From Kwoniella dejecticola CBS 10117 (Eukaryota > Basidiomycota > Tremellomycetes > Tremellales > Cryptococcaceae): DNA of 64,000 nt. Each line of letters starts with the position of its first letter. The stretch's first letter is position 1. The notes under the pieces were generated by a model. It had not been told where the DNA came from and made no database searches. It worked only from the letters and a program-made list of their open reading frames with translations. The stretch covers positions 1,550,001-1,614,000 of the forward strand of contig NC_089305.1 of assembly GCF_000512565.2 (NCBI RefSeq), read 5' to 3'. Shown in pieces: positions 12,863-23,456 of this stretch. The position numbers were made by a program, and so were the translations under genes.

Positions 12863-13808
12863 ACCTTGCGCGTTTCTGCGTTCAACAGTATTACATCCCA
12901 TTGCATCGCATAGACACAGGCACGCTTCATCACCTTCGCATAGCATAGAACTTATCGCCCCACCCGGACTCGGATGGTCATAGATTCATTCATAAGACCT
13001 CAAACCTCTCCTCGAGATTTGACACTTCAATTCTTTGTCCTTCAAAGACATCTTGCCGGTCTTTTATACGATTTCATCTCTGTCCCATTTTCATCTCGAT
13101 TCGTCTCTTATCAAAGCATATGGTCTTGGATCTTTTTCCTGTCGTTATTTCTCAGTATTTCCCATAATTGGTTCCATGTTTCTCCTCAACTTACATACCC
13201 TACATTTACTTCTTTCTTATTTCTCATTTTATCGCGCCCATAGATTACTTTAATCTGGTCTGAGTTGATATTGAGTTATCATACTCACGTATTTGTGCAT
13301 GTTATCGTTCTCCTTCATACTATTCTATATTATCCTCATTTCACTTTATTACCACATTTCCACATCGTCACATATTCACAGGCATGGCCATAGGTCCTGG
13401 GGAGGATCGATGGTTCGCTTGTCGTTGTTGATGTAGATGTTGGGGCTTATGTTGGTGTTGGTGAGTGGGAAGGAATCTGGGTATGTATGTAGGTACGAAG
13501 AGGATGCATTTCTTGATACGCACTGAAGATCGCTTGTAGCTGAAGTCCAATAAGATCACATTAAGCTCTGCATGTGAGCTTGTCTCTGCATCTTTTCTTC
13601 AATCGGGATGCAATGGTGTAAATTGTTCCTTGGGTTTTTACTTTGAATGCAAAGTGGAGGTTGAGCGAACGATGTCGAGAGACTTTACAAAATATAGCCG
13701 AATAACTCTGTTCTGGTAGTTGATACCTGCCCGTTTTTCTGTACAATGCTCAGCTGCACAATCGAGTCTTACTGCTGTTACTGCTGTTGAGAGTTGAGAA
13801 ACTCCAAG
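12863..13808. other. eIF4G-AAR2 intergenic region
   Basis: About 950 bases. The first half is T/C-rich and probably holds the eIF4G 3' UTR. Around 13415-13460 there is a run of GTTGTTGATGT/GTTGG-type imperfect repeats. The remainder is the AAR2 promoter. No convincing ORF or RNA gene. Confidence 0.5.
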
Positions 13809-15547
13809 ATGAGCACGAGTACGAGCTCAAGCACGGCGAATCTGACTCCAGAAGAAGCTCAAGCTTTATGGACCGCCGGAGGTTTCTTGGTCTTCACTGG
13901 GTTGGGGCAGGGTAGTGAATTTGGGATTGATGGAAGGTGAGTGAGTCCATCTAACTATCTATCTGTTCATGGAATGATGCAATAATGGAAAGAATTGAGC
14001 CATCCCGCCTCAATTCTCCTCATTCCACTGCACACTGAATCTGATCCATCAATTCAGCCAGACCTCCTTCGACTGTTGAGCTGAATTGCATCGCAATTAC
14101 AGTGCTAATACTTAGCTACTATACAGCTATAATGTAATCCGGAAATTCAGCGGGGTGAAATTCGTTCCACCCGGTCTACATCTGATCACTTGGTCCCCTT
14201 CCTCCTCTTCTTCCTCTTCCTCCTCTTCTTCCTCTTCCTCCTCTTCTTCCTCTTCCTCCTCTGCCTCTGCCTCTGCGTCTTTGTCTGCGGACAACGCTGA
14301 AGTGGGAGTAGGTCCAAGTGGGAATGGGAGTGGGAACTCGATTCGACAAGGATATATCCGATATTTCTCGCCCAAAGAACGAGTTATTTTAATGTACGAT
14401 CCTCAAGCGGAGACCACTCAGGTAGTGGATGAGGCGATTAGTGATGAGAGGCTGAAAGGGCTGGATGGGGAGATGGCTTCGTACCCTTTCGACAAGCTGG
14501 ACGAGTGGAAGAGCCTAACGAGTCTCATAAACGATGCGGACGTTTCTCAAGTCTTTGGTGGTGGAGATGGGCGGGTTGTGGATGGTTTGACCGGTATCCA
14601 AGGGGAAGAAGAAGATTCGATTGAGTACAAGAAGAGCAAGTCTACGGATCCTCAAATTGCCATCGACGAAGAAGAAGGGGGAGAAGCAGAAGACAGAAGG
14701 GAGAAAGAGAAAGAGAAATTGAGATTCGCAAGATTCAACTTGAAGAAAAGCTGGAGAAAAGGCGCGGTCGGCGAAGAAGTTACCAGGTTCTCGAAAGATA
14801 AGAGCTGGCTTGTTAGTGATGTTATCAAGAACCAGTTGGGCGGTGGTGAGTACATTGATCCGAACATATCGAACATATACAATATACAATAGACAAGAAG
14901 TTGGGTGATAGCTTTATTGCACTCAGTATTCAGTCTTAAGTGTTTCGTGCTCAAAATGCTGACGTCCGTTGACCGTTCCTCTCTCAGAACCGATCAAATT
15001 GATCGCTCAATTGCAATTATCCTTCATCCTCCTTCTACACTTATCCTCGTACTCCGCTTTATTGGTCTACAAACGCCTCTTGACCCTCTTATGCCAATCA
15101 CCTACCTTCTTATCAGATCCCACGTCTTACTTACCCTCCTCTTCTGGCAAGAACACATTCCAGCAAATCCGAGAAACGTACAAAGCATTAATCGATAGTC
15201 TGTCAAGCCAGATCGAAAATATACCGAATGGGACGTTTGATACTGAATTACCTGAGTTGGACGTATTTTACCTGGATCAAATAGAGGCACTGCGCCGCAA
15301 TCTGAGCGGGGCAACTTGGTTGTCTACGGGGATCTCAGGATGGAATGATAAAGCTAGGAAGGAAATAGAAGAGTCATGGAGCAGATTGAGGGCAGTAGGG
15401 GAGAAATGGGGTTGGCAAATTGGGGAATTGACTAAGACTAAGTCACGCATTGGCCAAGGAGGATATGACGGTGAAGAAGAGGAGGAAGACGAGTCGGAAG
15501 AAGAGGAGGAAGAAGGTGAATACGCACCTGTAATTGTGGAGATATAA
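13809..15547 (+). CDS. AAR2: AAR2 family U5 snRNP assembly factor
   Basis: AAR2 binds Prp8 during cytoplasmic assembly and nuclear maturation of the U5 snRNP. Exons 13809-13936, 14127-14845 and 14988-15547 give 468 residues. The N-terminal domain carries the signature TEFGID/KFRGVKMIPPGIH-type sequence, here GSEFGIDGSYNVIRKFSGVK followed by FVPPGLHLITWS. RYFSPKERVILMYDPQ matches the second conserved block. The C-terminal helical domain begins EPIKLIAQLQLSFILL and includes SYSALLVYKRLLTLLCQ, typical of the family. Two features are unusual: a Ser-rich insert encoded by an imperfect TCC/TCT array right after the PPGLHLITWS block, and a strongly acidic tail before the stop at 15545-15547. The gene is convergent with the reductase gene, ~115 nt away. 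Confidence 0.9.
14196..14282 (+). repeat. TCC/TCT trinucleotide array encoding poly-Ser inside AAR2
   Basis: Nearly perfect pyrimidine trinucleotide array giving about 22 consecutive serines, then alternating Ala/Ser. On the opposite strand the same DNA reads as poly-Glu. It lies within the conserved N-terminal AAR2 domain, where repeat-length change would be visible at protein level. Confidence 0.85.
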
Positions 15548-15663
15548 CACATTTCTCGCATCGAAAAAATGAAATGAAATGACATGGCATGATCATAGTG
15601 CATATAACTAGATATTATGATCTATTAGATACACCGGGATCGAACTCAGAAATTAGCTAGTAG

Positions 15664-17302
15664 CTAGAGGAGTCCAGGAATAACAGCCTTCCTATCTTTC
15701 GGATACCCCTTCAATTTCTCCTGGTTCCACTGGTGACCCCTCAGAGCTCGGGGTAACATACATGCTACTTCAGCTAAGACGAACATCCATGCGGGATGAA
15801 GGAGATACGGAGGCCACCATATCTTAGCTATGAGTTTCACCAGACTACCTCGCAGACCTGCATGTAAGCGCAGATGCGCTAGAGGAGGGAGAGGAACCAG
15901 TGAGTTGGAGACGGAAGGTGAAGTGGCTGCTAAAGCGTAGAAAGTCCATTCGATCCTATTTCACCTGATCATCAGCATCGAAATGACTGCACTACCCCTT
16001 CGCATACGTGAGATCATGAATGAGTCACCGTACTCGTACTCGTACTCATAATCGTCGGACTCGTGATTTCACTCACCATTCGCTAAAATAGTTGGGGAAG
16101 GAGACGAATTTGTATAACCCCCCTCTAGGGATCTTGTATCGACCAGCTTTGGGATCCTCATCCTCTGATAGACGAGACGTGACCAGCCTGTCTCCTGGCA
16201 GTCTCCGCAGGTCATTCAGGACTTCATCATGATACACTAGAAGTCGCACACATTTTCATCAGCTATCGTATCTGGCGGATTATGCAACCATAGGTCCTGT
16301 CCAATCGCTCATCGACATCGGCAGATTTGCAGAGCTTATAGACGGGACATGTTGACCAACACCAGAACGACTGAACAAGCGTTATTTGACAAGAATGACG
16401 CGTACCATTACCTAAGAAACCTATAGCCCAACCCGCTACACCTATCCAAAACTTCCAGCTGATCTCTGCTTCGGGTGGATAGAACGCTAATCCAGCAGCT
16501 ACCAAGTACCCATTACTAAACCACACTTTCGGATCAGCTCTTGCGAGAGTTTGCTCTGCTTTATCTCGTTTTTTCAGAGTATTATAGGGTAAAGGGTGGA
16601 CGCTGGTAGACGACGCTCACAACAAGTTAAACAGACCCATAGCTAGAGCAACAACGACGTGTAAGGGTGATCTCTTGGGCGAGAGGATGAGGGGGGAGAC
16701 GATCGCTCGATGAGCATAATGAGCGAAATACAATCCCTGTGTGACAGATAGGCACGATCAGCTGCAGCTACAGCTAAAGCACTAGGCTAGCCAGGCACTT
16801 GCTTGTGCTTATATGACATAGCGTCGGTGACTCACTGCTAAGATCCTCGAGGGGTAGTTGAGGGGAGGATGCGGGTTGACCAAGAGGGTAGTAGCGAAAG
16901 TAATCGGCTAGATTCGATATGTCAGAACAAGTCGAAGTGAACCGGGAATGAGTGGATGAGTGGAACTCACAGATACCAGCTCGGCAGCTGCCCACGCTAT
17001 GTTACCTGCGAACATTGCCAATTCAGCATATACCGCATCGATCACTGCGTGGTAATTGGCCCTTCATGGTCTATCATGCAAGATCCCTTCGCATATGCAG
17101 CTCACTCACCGTTAACATTCAGATTGGAAGTCTTGCTTGAGAATCGCCCAAACGGAGCATCGAGGTGCCATAAAGTGATCGGCGCATGCAGCGGGAAGAT
17201 GTGAAAGGTCAGCAAGGTAGGAAAAAAGGACGTTGGGGGAATCATTCTGTTGGGTATTATCGCATGATGCTCGAGGTTGAAATGTCGGATACTAAATGTC
17301 AA
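15664..17302 (-). CDS. 3-oxo-5-alpha-steroid 4-dehydrogenase family protein
   Basis: Membrane NADPH-dependent reductase of the steroid 5-alpha-reductase fold. Minus-strand exons: 17302-17110, 17005-16971, 16907-16836, 16736-16621, 16515-16406, 16236-16077, 15955-15664; all phases join, giving 325 residues. A shorter start at 17245 (MIPPTSFF) gives 306 residues. Visible family motifs: HLDAPFGRFSSKT near the N-terminus, GNIAWAAAELVS, GLYFAHYAHRAIVSP, NGYL, GNVYHDEVLNDLRR, YKIPRGGLYKFVSFPNYF, EWTFYAL and a C-terminal KDRKAVIP. The domain is complete, with several hydrophobic membrane segments. The substrate cannot be assigned from sequence; fungal members may act on sterols, polyprenols or enoyl chains. 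The exact 5' end is uncertain. Confidence 0.9.
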
Positions 17303-17880
17303 ATGCCAAAACCGCAGAAAGGTTAGAAAGTAGCGACGAACGCCTTATTCATGTCGATGAAGTCATACGCGACGATCGATCTTTCCTTTGTGGCGTGTTT
17401 TTTCTCGTTTTCAAATGGCAAACGCTGTGAACTGGTCTTGCTGTCGACAACGTTCATCTGCAGATCGCATACATCAGCGCCGTCTACGCAATCATCGTCC
17501 ACAGTCGTTCGGAAAGCATTTTATGTCAGAGGTGCGAGAAGCAGGTCATAGACTGTGCATAGTGACATCCGTTGGCTCAACATCCTTTGTAGTGTACAGG
17601 ACACATTCGTGACTACAGTTCCCTCCAGACTATTATAGCTGGATAACGAAGAACCCCGATCCTTGCATGCACGCTCCACTCGTGAGAAGACATCTGCACA
17701 ATACAACGCGTCATCTCTGCCTTCGTACCTCCTTTGAGTGACGTGATCAATGCGAAGCTGTAGGAATCTGGCTCAGACCTCACTGGTCGATTGTAAGCTA
17801 TAAAGAGGGTCTACGTTCCATATCGCCACTGTATTCCGGTCCGGCGATCTACAATACATGATTCTTTGACAAGATCGAGG
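17303..17880. promoter_or_regulatory. divergent promoter region
   Basis: About 580 bases between the start of the minus-strand reductase and the start of the plus-strand gene at 17881. No clear TATA box, ORF or RNA gene seen. It must hold both promoters. Confidence 0.5.
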
Positions 17881-19416
17881 ATGTCTTCAGCTTCACAACA
17901 ACGAAGTCCAAGGTTTGTGCCGCTTGGTGAATTCATCGATACCTTCAGCCTTGCGGGTAGCGACGCCGGGGAACCACGCACTGAACAGCAGAAGACCTTT
18001 CTTGCTCAGTATGGAGACCGATTATTAGGGTCGAAGACCGTATCCGACATTGCAGATAGTCACCAGTGAGTACTGTATCCGCCTGTTCGTCTTGCACACT
18101 TCCCAGTAATTTACGCCAGCTGTCGGATCTGATGCTGAACACTCGCTTGGTGATGAACTGGTCTATGGGCCCATCGTAGCCGGCTACGTGCATCCCACGT
18201 ACAACACCTGACCATTCCCATTGATAGTCTAGGACCGGGCGCAAGCTTGACTATTCACTATGACGGCATACCCCAGAATCAGAGTGAAGACAGAAGCGCG
18301 GGCACAAGAAGAGAGCTGGAAATGTTCGGACCAGCCGCCAGTGCAGCATTCTCCAACGGTGACAGCAAGACGAATCTCACGCTGAGCGTCTTTCAGTCTC
18401 TGGATGGTACTGAAATCCCGAACATATCTATCGAAGATCTGCGAGCTCTTTTGAAATGCTGTACGGGACCCATGAAGAAGTATCCACCCTTCAAGGACGA
18501 CTGGCAACAAGCTAGAGGGGATCTCGTGTCCGCTCATAAAGCTCAGTCGCAAGAGGGCAACAACGGTTTCCTTCTCTCTCTGACCGCGCATTCTTTGAAA
18601 GAACCTCCGCCTTTGTCGGAGTACATACCAGACCCTGCGTATTCCGAATGGAATGCTGCTCTTGATAGGTACCGGCACGCCGACCTGTCTCTCCGCGTAC
18701 TAGGAACTTTAGAAGATCATCTAGAGGTAGTAAATGTGCCCACTGAGCATAGATCGACTATCACCCGCGGTGTCAATCAGCTAATCGAAGAGTGCGAGCA
18801 TCCATGTACGCCAGGACACAAACACTTTTTAGATACTATACACCTTGATCCGCGCTTCGAAGCGTTCTTGACTGACCAATGCCTCTGGTCTGCCGCTCAT
18901 GGCAGTCAACCGTCCGTCAATCAGAGCCATGGCCTCATGTCGGACTCGTTGTTCGCCGAATATAGCAGGGCTCGTAGCGGCTCTCATGCTCTCGCTATCC
19001 CGCGCGAAACTGTCCATCGTCCGAGCGAGTACTTCATCATGGGAGACCCTCTTATCCAGCCGGTTCTGCAGGCTGCGAGGTCTGAAGGAAGCAGTCAGGG
19101 GCCGGCTCGTGACCACCAATCTGAACTTGGTGTTTTCCGAAGGGAGATGGCTGAGATCGATGCCGGTAGAGGATCCGAAGTATTGGAACGATCAAGAAGT
19201 CGGACCGGGCATCAACAGACTATGGCGCAGACTCTTGAAGGGACGGACCCGGTACGCTTCGCTATGCTTCGTCTCGGTGGTATGGACCCGTCTATGAAGA
19301 CGGCCCCGAGGGGAGTGATGAGGTCAAGATTACCTCCTCGAGCGCAGCAATCTTTTGATGATCGTTCAGAGGACGACTTGGCAGGTATATACCGTCGCAT
19401 GGCCCAATTTACGTAG
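17881..19416 (+). CDS. uncharacterised protein, 473 aa
   Basis: I do not recognise this protein. The ATG at 17881 opens exon 1 (to 18065). A canonical GTGAGT donor at 18066 with the acceptor at 18179 restores a long open frame (exon 2 18180-19416); other acceptors nearby give the wrong phase or a stop. The join reads ...DIADSH|RLRASHVQHL. The product has no signal peptide or membrane segment. It begins with a short Arg/Ser/Pro segment (QQRSPRFVPLGEF), has a central mixed alpha/polar region (LSEYIPDPAYSEW, GTLEDHLEVVNVP) and a basic C-terminus ending YRRMAQFT. A few Cys are present but no metal-binding pattern. Codon use is even and not low-complexity, which supports a real gene. Likely lineage-specific. 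Confidence 0.65.
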
Positions 19417-21123
19417 TAAGCTTCTCACGGAGCTTTATCCCTTGGATAAGACTTGTTTTAAGGTACTTTTCTTCGTTCTTCGGGAGTCTATCACAGCAGC
19501 TTCACAGCAGCTTGAAATGAAGACCCACCCGCTCACATGTATATTATACGATTACAGTACACACATTTTTGCTATAATCACTAGTGCGATGGTACAACAT
19601 GTTAGCTCCGTCACTAATCCCTCAATCTGGCACGGTCCCCCGGAGCGCAGATGTTGGCGTGTATCGTTCCGCTGAATCGGATACTCGTCATCATACTCGC
19701 CGCATCGCAGCATCTAAAGGTGAGTCAGACACATAATTGCATTTGAAGGACGCATTGGTCCAGTTGTTTTTGAGAATGCGGAAGGCAAACCCCGCTCGTG
19801 CGTTTGTCTGTCTAGTTACTTTGAAACAAGCGTAATGCGTAATTAGCTATACGTCATCGCTTTCAAGACAATTAGTCAAATGACCTAATACCGCCGGGAA
19901 ATCCTGTTTTCTTGGTATTCCTGAGCAAATTTAACGCAATTGATCATCTGCCCCATAGATCTATCTGCATAGGCACTAATAACTCTCCCTTATTCCCATG
20001 TCCCGCGCTTGCGGGGTAAAACATCCACGAGGAGCATGGAATATGTTTTCCTGTGTTTGAAACTTTGGGTCTATGCTTTCCCACGAGACTGATTCATCTT
20101 GTGGGGGCTATGCATGCTTCATGAGATGGCCAAGTATGACCGACCTCAAGCTCGAGTTATGGTAGTGAATAAATACAGTCTTACGCTTCCGCAGCAACGA
20201 GAACAACACCAATACAAACGTACAAACAATAACGGACGACTCCCGAATAGCTTTCGGTCAAACGGGGATCCTTTAATTCCTAGTATAACTACTCCCGAAA
20301 GTCAACTAGCACGACGCTGTCGTGTAGTCGAACGCCTGGAAGAACACTACAACGACGACATCGTCGACGACCGAAGGTATCATTTGTAATTGACTGACTC
20401 GACTAAATAAGTGGGGAAGATAAGGGGTCAATTGATAGTCTGTCTCAAAGGAAGGTCTCAAACACAAGCAGCTACGGAATCCGGTTGCTGTGTTGATTGA
20501 TGTGCCCCATCAATCGTCATCGTCACAGCCATAGCCGCAATCACAAAATCACGAGTGCAAGATATCAGGGGAAAAAACAGCGCATTGCCGCATTTCATCA
20601 TTCCAAAGGACCTTCTCAAACGAATAGACCAATTACTCCAGCAGGGGGTCAATGCTCAATTGCGGGGGTCTAGTATGGTTGAGAAGAAAGGAATTATCTA
20701 GAACAGGTAATTGCGCATCATCAGTAACTGCGTCATCAAGAGACCTGGCCTATCGCTAAACCTCGAAGAAAGGAGAAGAAAGTATATAAACAGAAGAAAA
20801 GAAAGAACAGGACGGAGCTTGAAGAAGTTATGACTCTAATTCACCCCATTCAAAACTAAATAATTCAACTTGTACACGACAACGAGCTACGACACTCAAC
20901 GTACGACTTACAACCTAAACACCTATCCTTCGTTAGGTTCTTCTGGTTCTACTTCTATTCGCTTAATTATATCAATCCACTTCCATCTATCAATCAATTC
21001 ATCAATCAAACGACGCATCTTCCCCACCTCTCCCTGCAAGATATATAACATCAGCACCGGTGACCCATCTCATCTAAACATCAGACACAGACATCAAACC
21101 AGAGCAAAACGACAAATCCCAAA
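19417..21123. other. 1.7 kb intergenic region with leader of the next gene
   Basis: Mostly featureless. It holds the 3' end of the preceding gene, a stretch rich in short inverted motifs around 20310-20375 (ACGACG/CGTCGT), and the promoter of the gene at 21124. The last 250 bases are C/A/T-rich leader lacking ATG close to the start. The 96-codon open frame near 20099-20389 lacks family features and an upstream ATG and is not called. Confidence 0.45.
20783..20790 (+). promoter_or_regulatory. TATA box candidate (TATATAAA)
   Basis: TATATAAA lies in a purine-rich stretch about 335 bases upstream of the ATG at 21124. With a leader of 250-300 nt, as the C/A-rich sequence suggests, the spacing to a start site would be normal. 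Confidence 0.45.
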
Positions 21124-22826
21124 ATGACAACCGAATCGACCCCCAAGGCGACTTACGCAAAGGTCTCTTCCATCGCGCAATGGATCACCTACTTCCATCC
21201 TACTACAGGCATCTTCAGATCCCCTTCGTCCGACGGTGAATCGATCGAACATCTTGATATCGACTTGAGATACGTCGAACATGAATACCAATTACCGAAA
21301 CCCAAGAAACACGGTGGAGAGGATGAAGTTGAGCTTCCACTCAACAAGGGGATCAACCTGCCTCGAGTGGTAGTCCTGACTATGAGAGGTGGGGAGTATG
21401 TTCAGGACGATGAGAGTCGTATGGAGTCGTTAGCTGAGGTTTTGGCCGCTGTCAATCCTGTTGAAGTACATTGGTGAGTAGGCTTCTTTTGATTATTGGA
21501 TAAGAGGGATGATAGAAAGCTGACGTGATGGAAAATTGGTTTGGTCAGGATCAACGCTGCTACAGACCCGTCTGAGCAATTAACTTTCGCTACTCACCTC
21601 GTCCATCCGGCCATCATCGCTGCGGGTGAGCTGTGGTCTAGGAACGGTACTCTGAGGAAACTCGTCGTTCAAGGTGCGCATCAGTCCACATACTCCTGCT
21701 CCATCCTTTGATCCCCAGGGTTCTCTCTGCCCAAAGCTCGTCCTGTTTTTTCTATTTTTGGGGGTCTGGATTGTTGACTTTGATTATGTGTTCTTCCAAT
21801 CAGGTGGTTTCCCCGTACCTAATCTCACTGCCCCGACACCGTTCTCCCTTACGCCAGCCGCTACACCCTGCCCCTCTCCTGGACCCGCAAAAACCTCGTT
21901 TGGCGCTTTGACAATGTCACACCCCGCTTCTCCGTCGACCAGCAAGTTCGGTCATGGTCTTTCATCAGGCTTGCCAGCTTTGAGCACCACCAAGCCAAAA
22001 CCGATCGACGAGGAACGACTGAAAGCTCGAGCTGAGCGACAGAGATTGGCCGAGTACTCCCTCAAGCCGCGCTTCGAGTATGCTTTCGGTACTTGGACGG
22101 TGAAGGAATTGAGATGGAGACTTGATGGTGAGTGAAACATCCCGCAGCCTTATTCTACCCTGTATGTGTGGGCGCTGACGAGACGTTGTTGATACAGGTC
22201 GATACACCCCAGCATGCAAGGTTTCAATCATAACTCATCTCCTTCGAGCATTCGGAACCTCTTTCCCATCCTCTTCCAGGAAAGCCGACATCGACCTGCC
22301 CAGCATCATCCTCTTCACATCAGTTCCTCGAGATATCGTGACTGAGATATCCGAGCTGCCTAAAAAGCTCGAAATCGACTCCGAAGTCCAAGAATATCTC
22401 CAGGATATCTTCTTCGTCGCCTTGGACCAATCTCATTGTCCCGCATCCAGACTCTGGTCAACCTCCGATCACGACACTCAAGATCGGATCCGACAAGGAA
22501 GACAGATCAAAGCTGAAATGATGCTTCTTCAAGATGCGCGACTTGACTTCGATCTTATCCCTTTGAACGAGTTAATCGAGGTTCATAAGCCCACTCTGAA
22601 CCTGCCAGATAGCAATATCGGGAATCAAGAAGCGTCACCTGCTTTATCGGATACCTCGATCTTGCCCGGTGAAACGGAAGCTCCGACCGAAGATGAGGGC
22701 GAAGAAGCGATCACACCGGAATTCCAAGCTAGTCCTGTGGTTGATCCGTCCGATCTCGTCGCGAGGGAGAACACAAAAGGCGAACAGGTCATCAATCCTT
22801 CGTTGTCCAATTCCCTTGTCCTGTAG
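21124..22826 (+). CDS. uncharacterised protein, 475 aa
   Basis: No family recognised. Exons 21124-21473, 21549-21673, 21804-22127 and 22198-22826 join in phase and give 475 residues. The first half is a compact-looking domain (AQWITYFHPTTGIFRSP, VEVHWINAATDPSEQ, GTLRKLVVQGGFPVP). A Ser/Pro/Thr-rich linker follows, then a second folded-looking part (FEYAFGTWTVKELRW, VSIITHLLRAFGTSFP, IILFTSVPRDIV) and an acidic, Pro-rich tail (EAPTEDEGEEA). There is no signal peptide or membrane helix, so it is probably intracellular. It has its own TATA-containing promoter. All three introns have canonical GTGAGT/GTGCGC donors and CAG acceptors, which supports the model strongly even without a family hit. Confidence 0.7.
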
Positions 22827-23456
22827 AGTCGGAGGAATTGATCGAAGCATGCAGAATGGTTGTAGATATGTGTAACATGTTTCGCTAAGAGTGCTTGTCA
22901 CGACCAACCATCGATCGATGCAAGGTGGACGTATCTCGTAGTTTGACATTGATGGTCTTCTGTTAATTGAATCCGTTCCTTGCAGAAGCACAAGCAAAAT
23001 GTAGATTGATAAGATATGAATGACAAGGGAAGTGCATGTATGATTTATGATGATGACTTCTTGTCCAGATAGCAATGGATCATAGATGAACTGATACTTC
23101 TTGAGTGACAAAGATGCTGCATATGCTGCATTACGGTATGGTAAGTTGTTCGAGTAGTCCTACAAATCGGAATGCATGGGCATCGGAGAGATGGATTTCC
23201 CAGTTATGCCAAGTGCAAGTAAGCGTAAGTGCGGCGATGTCCGCTGTCTGAACTGAACTGAGCGGCCCGCGTGTAATAAAGGACCTGAAAGGGCAAGTGT
23301 ACTCGAGTAAATGCTGTCGTCACCAGCAGACAGCACCGACAACGGCATCACTCACAGCCTCAACCTATTCACCAACTATAACTAGAAACATCTTCAATCA
23401 CATTCGAAATATCACTTCAGCCATCGAAACACTCAGGCAGTAATACACAGACCAAG
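22827..23456. other. intergenic region upstream of the BAR-SH3 gene
   Basis: About 630 bases with the 3' UTR of the preceding gene (A/T-rich, ~22830-23120) and the promoter/leader of the next. Short poly-pyrimidine and ACAC/CATC leader sequence precedes the ATG at 23457. Nothing else seen. Confidence 0.45.

Noticed and set aside
20099..20389. 96-codon frame in the 19.4-21.1 kb gap
   Set aside because: It does not begin with ATG, the region has no splice or domain support, and it sits close to the next promoter.
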